Positions 1 to 4,798 of a stretch of 6,195 nt of DNA are shown here, piece by piece. Position numbers and translations under genes: made by a program. The notes beneath the pieces are model-generated. The model did no database searches. It saw only the letters and a list, made by a program, of their open reading frames with translations, and was not told the DNA's origin. Position 1 is the first letter of the stretch. The number at the start of each line of letters is the position of its first letter. Source of the DNA: Nitrospira sp. (GTDB taxonomy: Bacteria; Nitrospirota; Nitrospiria; Nitrospirales; Nitrospiraceae). The stretch covers positions 1 to 6,195 of the forward strand of contig JAAUPT010000114.1 in NCBI GenBank assembly GCA_012032965.1, written 5' to 3'.

Positions 1-199
1 AGGTGGCACGGAGCGTCGTAGGTCACTCGCATCGGTGCCGATCGGAACCGGAGCCCTTGGCCATGGTCGACCAAGAACCGCGTGAGATCCACCACTCTGT
101 GAGCGAGACGCTGAGCCGCGGGGTCGGTAGGCAGAAGATGAGCAGCGCCCGACAGGGCGGCTCGCAGCCCGAGCTGTTGGTGACGATGTGGGTGATGGA
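1..199 (-). pseudogene. glcF: GlcF-like glycolate oxidase iron-sulfur subunit fragment, frameshifted and truncated
   Basis: Read on the minus strand, 199 to about 164 gives a peptide containing ITHIVTNSSGC, and 161 to the left edge, in a different frame, gives AALSGAAHLL, later VVDLTRFLVDHG, and finally VTYDAPCHL. Joined, these follow the C-terminal cysteine-rich (CCG-type) region of GlcF proteins, where an SGCGA-type motif is followed about 45-55 residues later by a (D/C)PCxL motif. GlcF is the Fe-S subunit that passes electrons from the flavin subunits of glycolate oxidase. Adding one base near 162-164 (TGCGAG to TGCGGAG) would restore SGCGAALSG. The upstream part of the gene is missing: in the first frame a TAG lies at 203-205, and the sequence beyond reads as a CydA-like gene on the other strand. 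The gene continues past the left edge. Identification is by motif recall, with no database search. Confidence 0.6.
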
Positions 200-839
200 C
201 GTCTACTGGATTCCTGATCCGATGTCCTTGGCCTTCTTGCTGCCGTTGGTGTTGTCACCGTTCCTGTTGGGTCGATTCGTTCCTGTGACCGTATCGGCGC
301 GGACTGTCATCAAGATAGGTTTTATCGTGATGCTCGTCAGCGATGCGGTGTGGCTTACCCCCAGTGGTTTCGTGGCCACTGGCAATGATATGCCCGATGA
401 ACTGAAGCTCCCGGAAGGGTGGGATTATCTCGCGTCGATGCCGGCGAAGCTCTCCGCGATTATTGTGTTGGTGTTTGTGACCGTCGTCAATTATGTTCTC
501 TACAACCGAACTATCAAGCAGGGGACGATTCTGTGGGGGAAAATTGATTTTGTGGCGCAATTCGTCCTGATTTTCTTGGCGTTCATCTCCACGTGGATCA
601 TGGGGTTAATGGGAGCCGTGAGGTCGTTGCTCAAAAAATACTTCCATGCCTACAGCCTGGTGTCGGACTTCACGGTGGAGTCATTTACTCCGACGCTTTC
701 CTATTCTGCGTGGTGGATTACCGGGATTACCGTCAGTTTTCTCGTCATTGTCACGCTGGCTGCGCTGGTGGCGCTTCGCCCATCCGTTTCAAAAGTGCGT
801 GAGCCGGAGGTGAATCCAGTTCCGATTGGAGTGAAGTAA
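186..839 (+). CDS. Cytochrome bd oxidase subunit I (CydA)-like protein, C-terminal part only
   Basis: About 217 residues from ATG 186, with about four hydrophobic segments (residues about 10-30, 36-54, 89-106 and 120-140) and a further one near the C-terminus (about 177-200). It resembles the C-terminal helices of the CydA-like protein at the right end of this window: VPVTVSARTVIKIGFIVMLV followed by AVWLTP here matches IPDLEAKYRRAMLMMLV followed by AVWMTP there, and both continue with an MPAKL/MSAKM segment and two further helices. The conserved N-terminal helices that hold the haem ligands are absent. The frame is open to the left edge, but its upstream part (3-185) is arginine/serine rich and is antisense to a GlcF-like fragment, so I do not count it as part of the protein. 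ATG 186 is simply the first plausible start and has no clear ribosome binding site. It is probably a truncated gene, or a whole gene cut by an assembly misjoin. Function as a remnant is doubtful. If intact elsewhere, it would be a membrane partner of the bc-type complex encoded just downstream. Confidence 0.65.
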   Translation: MWVMDVYWIPDPMSLAFLLPLVLSPFLLGRFVPVTVSARTVIKIGFIVMLVSDAVWLTPSGFVATGNDMPDELKLPEGWDYLASMPAKLSAIIVLVFVTVVNYVLYNRTIKQGTILWGKIDFVAQFVLIFLAFISTWIMGLMGAVRSLLKKYFHAYSLVSDFTVESFTPTLSYSAWWITGITVSFLVIVTLAALVALRPSVSKVREPEVNPVPIGVK

Positions 840-881
840 GCAGGAGTCATTGCAACGTTGGCAAGCTGTATCACCATCCAG

Positions 882-888
882 AAGGTGG
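882..888 (+). promoter_or_regulatory. Shine-Dalgarno-like site for the GTG 892 start
   Basis: AAGGTGG sits just ahead of GTG 892, with its AGG core six bases from the start codon. This is a better spacing than AGGAG at 842-846 gives to the alternative TTG at 850, and is the reason for preferring 892. Both remain possible. Confidence 0.4.
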
Positions 889-891
889 ATC

Positions 892-1695
892 GTGTTTAAG
901 AAATTAGGAATTGCGTTGTTGGTTGGTGGGGTGGTCGTGGTATTCGCTCGTTCACAAGAAGTGCCGTCTGACTTTCAGCTACTATGGGCCATCTTTGCGA
1001 TGATCGGTGCCATGGTCTTTATGCTGCTCGACGCTAAACCGCTTGCGATGATGAGCGGTGGGAAGTCGCTCCTCGCGGTCGCCGCATTTTGGATTCTCAT
1101 CGTGACGGTCTGCATTGCCGGCGCGTCGCTGTTGCCTCAGTTTGATCCGGAAGATGAGCGGGAAAAAATTTCCAAACTTTTGGAAAAACAACGAGCTGCC
1201 TCGGAGCAGGGCAAGGCGGACGAGTTAATCGCTCGTGCCAAGGCTCTTGATGAGCAGGTAAAAGCTCTAGAGGAACGGCTTAAAGGTCTGGGTGGGAGTC
1301 AAGTTGCAACTGCCACTACGACACCTCCGGCTGGGGGTAAGCCTCCTGCAGGCGCCGGTGGCGGAGCCGCAGGCGATGTGATGAAGGTGGGCGAGGAGCA
1401 ATGGCAATTACAGGAATGTTACAACTGCCACAAGCTGAGGGGTGAGGGTGGAAAGAAACGGGGTCCGGAGCTGGATAACATCGGCACGCTGCTGACGGTC
1501 GAAGAAATTCAAGAGAAAATTGTGGACCCCAAGAGTTTCATGGCTGAGGGGTATGATAAGGAATGGAAGAAGGGCGTGATGCCAGACAAGTTTAAGGATC
1601 TCATGGATCCCAAAGAAATGCTGGCGCTCGCCACCTGGTTGGGTACCTTCAAGAATACCTCAGTGAATACCCCGAAACCTATCAAGAAGAAATAA
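892..1695 (+). CDS. Membrane-anchored mono-haem cytochrome c
   Basis: 267 residues from GTG 892. There are three N-terminal membrane segments (about residues 5-20, 27-44 and 56-77), then a charged, probably coiled-coil stretch (about 82-130, rich in Glu/Lys/Ala/Leu), a Pro/Gly/Ala-rich linker (about 135-162), and a C-terminal class I-type cytochrome c domain. Haem is attached through CYNCH at residues 176-180, and the probable sixth ligand is Met230 in GVMPDKF. The linker would let the haem domain swing in the periplasm and carry electrons from the Rieske centre to an acceptor, taking the role of cytochrome c1 or a tethered cytochrome c. That role is inferred from the neighbouring Rieske and cytochrome b genes. 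The start is uncertain: GTG 892 has an AGGTGG-like site about five bases upstream, while an in-frame TTG at 850 has AGGAG at 842-846 but only three bases of spacing and would add 14 residues. The stop overlaps the next gene's ATG (TAATG at 1693-1697). Confidence 0.88.
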   Translation: MFKKLGIALLVGGVVVVFARSQEVPSDFQLLWAIFAMIGAMVFMLLDAKPLAMMSGGKSLLAVAAFWILIVTVCIAGASLLPQFDPEDEREKISKLLEKQRAASEQGKADELIARAKALDEQVKALEERLKGLGGSQVATATTTPPAGGKPPAGAGGGAAGDVMKVGEEQWQLQECYNCHKLRGEGGKKRGPELDNIGTLLTVEEIQEKIVDPKSFMAEGYDKEWKKGVMPDKFKDLMDPKEMLALATWLGTFKNTSVNTPKPIKKK

Positions 1696-1952
1696 TGCTG
1701 CAGCCAAAGCTGAAATCCAAGGTCCGGTGCACAGACCTCGACATCGGCGAAGTCTCGAAGGTTGTGCTTGATCCGCTCTCCCACGAGATCAGTCACATCG
1801 TGGTGTCCATGAACGGGAACGGCGAGCGGCAAGTTGCGATGGGCCAGGTGCAGGCTATTACGGAAGATCTCGTGCAGCTCGGCACGCCATCGCGAGATAT
1901 TTGGCGTTGCCTCCGTTTAAGCGAGAAGACTACGTCACAACGCACGAAGTAG
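1695..1952 (+). CDS. PRC-barrel-like domain, probably the N-terminal part of a PRC-Rieske reading frame
   Basis: 85 codons starting from an ATG that overlaps the previous stop (TAATG), a sign of translational coupling. Residues about 7-66 fit the small beta-rich PRC-barrel pattern: a start like KVRCTDLDIGEVSKVVLDP, then SHIVVSMNGNGERQVAMG, then a short strand reading VQAITEDLVQLGTPSRDI. PRC barrels are small folds found in ribosome maturation, photosynthetic reaction-centre H subunits and many stress or membrane-associated proteins. The tail after residue about 69 (WRCLRLSEKTTSQRTK) looks unlike the family. In the other frame the same DNA reads ALPPFKREDYVTTHEVE, a much more typical PRC tail, and runs straight into the Rieske protein. 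The ORF therefore overlaps the Rieske ORF by 52 bases, probably because one T is missing from the run at 1900-1902. Its role at the complex is unknown. A cytoplasmic docking or assembly domain is a guess. Confidence 0.65.
   Translation: MLQPKLKSKVRCTDLDIGEVSKVVLDPLSHEISHIVVSMNGNGERQVAMGQVQAITEDLVQLGTPSRDIWRCLRLSEKTTSQRTK
1900..1903 (+). other. Probable one-base deletion joining the PRC and Rieske frames
   Basis: The sequence around the site is GATATTTGGCG. With one more T it reads GAT ATT TTG GCG TTG CCT, i.e. DILALPPFKREDY, carrying the PRC-barrel frame into the Rieske frame without a stop. Homopolymer runs are a common site of indel error, so this may be a sequencing artefact. A genuine frameshift or two overlapping genes are the alternatives. 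Confidence 0.55.
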
Positions 1953-2629
1953 AGATCTCGCACCTCGAAGACCATATCCACGTCACGCCAGGGGAGGTGT
2001 TGGTTCCTCTGCCTGATCTCGAAAAGAACGTCAAGCGCCGCACGTTTTTCATGAATTTCACCCATGTCATCGGGTTCTTGATCGGACTGCCCATAGCCTA
2101 TCCCATTCTTCGTTACCTCATGAAGCCCATGTACGCGGCTTTTGACAACCAATGGCTGAACGTGGGAAACGTAAGCCAGATCAAGAAAGAGGACGTCGGG
2201 GTACAGTTTGAGTACAAGAAAAAGGTGAAGGAAGTGTACATGCCCGAATACGAAGTGGAGAAGAACGTCTGGGTCGTGCGCGCGACTCCCGAGCTTCTCG
2301 AGAAAGTCTATCAGGGAAAAGATGAAGAATTCCGTGACTCTAAGGGGACAGTCATCTGGACCAATAAGAAGGAGATTCCCTACGTCGCATTTTCCGGTAA
2401 ATGCCCGCATCTCGGATGTGCATACAAGTGGCGAAACCATAAAGCCCTCGGTCCGGTGTTCCTTTGTCCGTGCCATTTGAGTATCTACGACGCGGCAGGA
2501 AACGTGTTGGACGGCCCTGCCCCGCGCGCCCTTGACGCCTTGCCCGTGCGGGTCTCCGCGGGTGGGGAGGTTGAGATTATCGACATGGAGTTCAAAGCTG
2601 GTACGAAAGCACAAGTGCGGATAGTTTGA
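1901..2629 (+). CDS. petA: Rieske [2Fe-2S] iron-sulfur protein of a bc-type complex
   Basis: 242 residues if read from TTG 1901. Residues 1-43 are soluble and probably cytoplasmic. KRRTFF at 45-50 resembles the twin-arginine motif used to export Rieske proteins, and one membrane helix follows (about 52-73). The periplasmic domain carries the cluster motifs CPHLGC (168-173) and CPCHLS (189-194). Cys168, His170, Cys189 and His192 would ligate the 2Fe-2S cluster, and Cys173 and Cys191 would form the stabilising disulfide. Family knowledge: it takes one electron from quinol at the Qo site of cytochrome b and passes it to a c-type cytochrome, here plausibly the product of 892-1695. In box 2, Leu replaces the usual Gly after the His. 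The insert between the helix and the cluster (about 85-150, Lys/Glu rich) is long. The start is doubtful: no strong ribosome binding site precedes TTG 1901, and the true product may begin at ATG 1695 as a PRC-Rieske fusion of about 311 residues. It ends 11 bases before ATG 2641. Confidence 0.93.
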   Translation: MALPPFKREDYVTTHEVEISHLEDHIHVTPGEVLVPLPDLEKNVKRRTFFMNFTHVIGFLIGLPIAYPILRYLMKPMYAAFDNQWLNVGNVSQIKKEDVGVQFEYKKKVKEVYMPEYEVEKNVWVVRATPELLEKVYQGKDEEFRDSKGTVIWTNKKEIPYVAFSGKCPHLGCAYKWRNHKALGPVFLCPCHLSIYDAAGNVLDGPAPRALDALPVRVSAGGEVEIIDMEFKAGTKAQVRIV

Positions 2630-2640
2630 AATCTAGCGAT

Positions 2641-3768
2641 ATGGATAGTAAACACTCGTCCCCTGCAACAATCCCTGATCATCAGCCTAGCGCGATCGAA
2701 AGGCTCGTTGCCTTCCTTGACGAACGGGTCGGACTCAAGGAAATGCAGGCCAAGATGCTCAATGAACCGATTCCGGGCGGTTCTCGTTGGGCCTATGTCT
2801 TCGGGTCAATCCTATTGTTTATCTTTGCGATGCAGGCGGTGACGGGTACCCTGCTGATGTTTTACTATGTCCCCACCACTGACCATGCGTATGACAGCAC
2901 TCAATATATTATCCATGACGTCGATTATGGCTGGTTTCTGCTGGGCTACCACTTCTGGGGATCCAGCGCGATGGTGGTGTGTGTCGTGGCTCATATGTCT
3001 CAAGTTTTTCTCTGGGGGGCATATAAAAAACCAAGAGAATTGCTGTGGCTTGTCGGCTTGGCCTTGTTTGGTATTGTGATCACCTTTGGCTTTACAGGGT
3101 ACCTGTTACCCTGGGATCAACGGGCGTTCTGGGCGACGACTGTGGGCGTTGAAATCTTGGACAAAACGCCTGTTGTCGGGGACTTTATCGCCAGGTTCCT
3201 AAAAGGGGGTCCGACTCCAGGCCAGATGACGTTGAGTCGCTTTTTCGTGCTCCATGTGATGATTCTTCCGGCCGCGCTCATGGCTCTAGCCGGGCTCCAT
3301 CTGTTTTTATTTCGGGTGGCGGCTCCTGCTGGACCGTTTAGTGGTACGAAGGAAGAGATCAGGGCTAAAACCGACTACTTCTTCCCCCGTCAAATATGGA
3401 AGGATATGGTCGGGATGGCCTTCGTCTTCGTGGGGATCTGCGCATTAGCCCTCTGGGAGCCGGTCGTCCTACTGGACCAAGCCGCACCTGACCCTGGGGA
3501 CTACCATCCCGAACCCGAATGGTATTTCCTTTTTTACTTCCAACTCCTCCGGTTGAAAATTTTTGCGGGTGAGTTCGGACAATTTCTGGGAGCAGTGGCG
3601 TTGCCGGCCGTCTTTATGGCATTGCTCGTGGCACTTCCGTTCTTCGACAAAGATCCAGAGCGGAATATTTTTAAACGACCGATTGCCTTGATCAGCTGGA
3701 TTGCGATCATGGTGATGATTGTGCTGTTCACCGTTGCCTCAGTGATTAACCGAGAGTTCTTGGATTAA
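2641..3768 (+). CDS. petB: Cytochrome b, with b6 and subunit IV parts fused
   Basis: 375 residues from ATG 2641, close to the usual length for full cytochrome b. An in-frame TTG at 2626 overlapping the Rieske stop is an alternative start, and neither has a clear ribosome binding site. The haem ligand pairs are His104/His118 in helix B (13 residues between) and His205/His220 in helix D (14 between, as in cytochrome b6). GYLLPWDQ (153-160) and PEWY (292-295, the quinol-oxidising Qo loop) are intact. About eight membrane segments are visible. The first half matches cytochrome b6 and the second half subunit IV, here in one chain. Position about 35-45 of the first helix (WAYVFGS) has Val where plant and cyanobacterial b6 has the Cys that binds haem c(n), so that extra haem is not expected. 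Family role: the membrane core that oxidises quinol, sends one electron to the Rieske protein and one across the two b haems to a second quinone, moving protons. It lies in the middle of the operon. Confidence 0.95.
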   Translation: MDSKHSSPATIPDHQPSAIERLVAFLDERVGLKEMQAKMLNEPIPGGSRWAYVFGSILLFIFAMQAVTGTLLMFYYVPTTDHAYDSTQYIIHDVDYGWFLLGYHFWGSSAMVVCVVAHMSQVFLWGAYKKPRELLWLVGLALFGIVITFGFTGYLLPWDQRAFWATTVGVEILDKTPVVGDFIARFLKGGPTPGQMTLSRFFVLHVMILPAALMALAGLHLFLFRVAAPAGPFSGTKEEIRAKTDYFFPRQIWKDMVGMAFVFVGICALALWEPVVLLDQAAPDPGDYHPEPEWYFLFYFQLLRLKIFAGEFGQFLGAVALPAVFMALLVALPFFDKDPERNIFKRPIALISWIAIMVMIVLFTVASVINREFLD

Positions 3769-3786
3769 TGGTGGTACCCATTCGTT

Positions 3787-4782
3787 ATGGTTGAAGAACG
3801 CGAATCGATGTCTCCCACAAAGATAGGTTTCAGCATCCTCTGGTCCGCCTGCTGGACTGGCATGGTTGTGAAATCGGTCTTTGCCGTGCTTCTCTTGACG
3901 ATGGGGTTGGTGCATTTCGAAGCGAGATTCGGGCTTGCCGTTGTTATGCTGCTGATCAGTCCGGTCACCGTCTTTGCGATTCCAATCCTCATGGCCGTGT
4001 TTGGCGCGCACTTTGGTGAAGGGATCGGCCTCGAGATCCTATTCTGGCTCTCGATTCCAGTCGATATTTGGGCGCTCGGACTGGTTGGTCGTACGTTTTT
4101 CCTTGAGCGACTACGGAAAGAGCCGCCCGATGGACTTGGACTTGCCATTTGGTGGAGAGCGGCTCTCGTTGGAGCCTTCTTCCTCCCGGTCCTCTGGGGT
4201 ATCGTGAGCTTCATAACGGATAACGCGATTACCGCCTCTCACTCGATGGCTGAAATGGAGAGTTTACGGCACATTACGGATTCGGGTCTTCCAGTGGCAG
4301 AACGAATCGGTCTTGAATTGACAATCTGGGGCTCGATCTCCTCAGCCGTGTTAATCGCTCTATCCTTGATTGGCGTATCCATTCTCGGACAAATCATTCG
4401 GCGCATATCGGAAGATTGCCAGCCGACCGCAGAAAGTTATCAAGGACTCATTACTCGGTGGGATCTCATGCGTGTGCCGACCGATCAGGGATTGCTCTTG
4501 ACCTCGCTGGCTGGCGTGGGTGTCGTGTTCTCTCTGATGTTTTGGTCGATACTTCCAGTGACAACTCCCCATCCGCATGAATGCTGTAAAAAACCTGACG
4601 TACAGGTCGAGCCGGTATTTAAACCGGTCGAGTCATTGAGCAGCAGTGCACAGCGTGTTGCGACACTTGCGGAACAAATTGAAGCCATGGAGCAGCAAAA
4701 GGTGGCCACAAAAGGTCAAAAAGCAAAGGGGAAGGCCGAAGGCGGCACAACCGCAGGTTCAACTGCCAAAACGAAACCGTAA
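3787..4782 (+). CDS. Unrecognised integral membrane protein with about six helices
   Basis: 331 residues from ATG 3787; ATG 3808 (residue 8) is an alternative start. I do not recognise a family. Hydrophobic segments lie at about residues 15-42, 50-72, 82-105, 119-143, 176-200 and 235-257. Residues 259-269 hold the cluster TTPHPHECCKK, with two His and two adjacent Cys just after the last helix, which could bind a metal or haem but may be incidental. The tail (about 270-331) has a short Glu/Gln/Ala stretch likely to form a helix or coiled coil, then a Lys/Ala/Gly/Thr-rich, probably disordered end. It sits 18 bases after cytochrome b and 16 bases before the CydA-like gene, so it is probably made together with them and may be an accessory or assembly subunit of the same complex. 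That role is inferred from position only. Confidence 0.8.
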   Translation: MVEERESMSPTKIGFSILWSACWTGMVVKSVFAVLLLTMGLVHFEARFGLAVVMLLISPVTVFAIPILMAVFGAHFGEGIGLEILFWLSIPVDIWALGLVGRTFFLERLRKEPPDGLGLAIWWRAALVGAFFLPVLWGIVSFITDNAITASHSMAEMESLRHITDSGLPVAERIGLELTIWGSISSAVLIALSLIGVSILGQIIRRISEDCQPTAESYQGLITRWDLMRVPTDQGLLLTSLAGVGVVFSLMFWSILPVTTPHPHECCKKPDVQVEPVFKPVESLSSSAQRVATLAEQIEAMEQQKVATKGQKAKGKAEGGTTAGSTAKTKP

Positions 4783-4787
4783 CTTAC

Positions 4788-4793
4788 GAGGTG
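4788..4793 (+). promoter_or_regulatory. Shine-Dalgarno site for the GTG 4799 start
   Basis: GAGGTG lies five bases ahead of GTG 4799. The in-frame GTG at 4796 is closer and less well spaced, and ATG 4794 is followed immediately by a TGA, so GTG 4799 is the best start. Confidence 0.55.
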
Positions 4794-4798
4794 ATGTG

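Noticed and set aside
3..185. Open plus-strand frame upstream of ATG 186 as the N-terminal part of the CydA-like protein
   Set aside because: The translation is Arg/Ser/Glu rich with no membrane segment, and the opposite strand reads as a recognisable GlcF fragment, so this is an antisense shadow.
1895..1906. Programmed ribosomal frameshift between the PRC and Rieske frames
   Set aside because: No convincing slippery heptamer or downstream stem is visible; a missing T in a short run is simpler.
1793..2614. 273-residue minus-strand ORF
   Set aside because: It lies wholly opposite the Rieske gene, whose motifs are intact; the composition is typical of an antisense shadow and no family is recognisable.
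3768..3794. Eight-codon ORF starting in the TAATG at the end of cytochrome b
   Set aside because: It is too short to support as a gene and lacks a ribosome binding site; it may be chance.
3765..4214. 149-residue minus-strand ORF
   Set aside because: It is rich in Ser, Pro, Arg and Lys and lies opposite a membrane protein gene; no domain or ribosome binding site supports it.
4605..4632. Short repeat around GTCGAGCCGGTATTTAAACC as a terminator or operator
   Set aside because: It lies inside the coding sequence, encodes a repeated VEPV/KPVES segment, and has no GC-rich stem followed by a T run.
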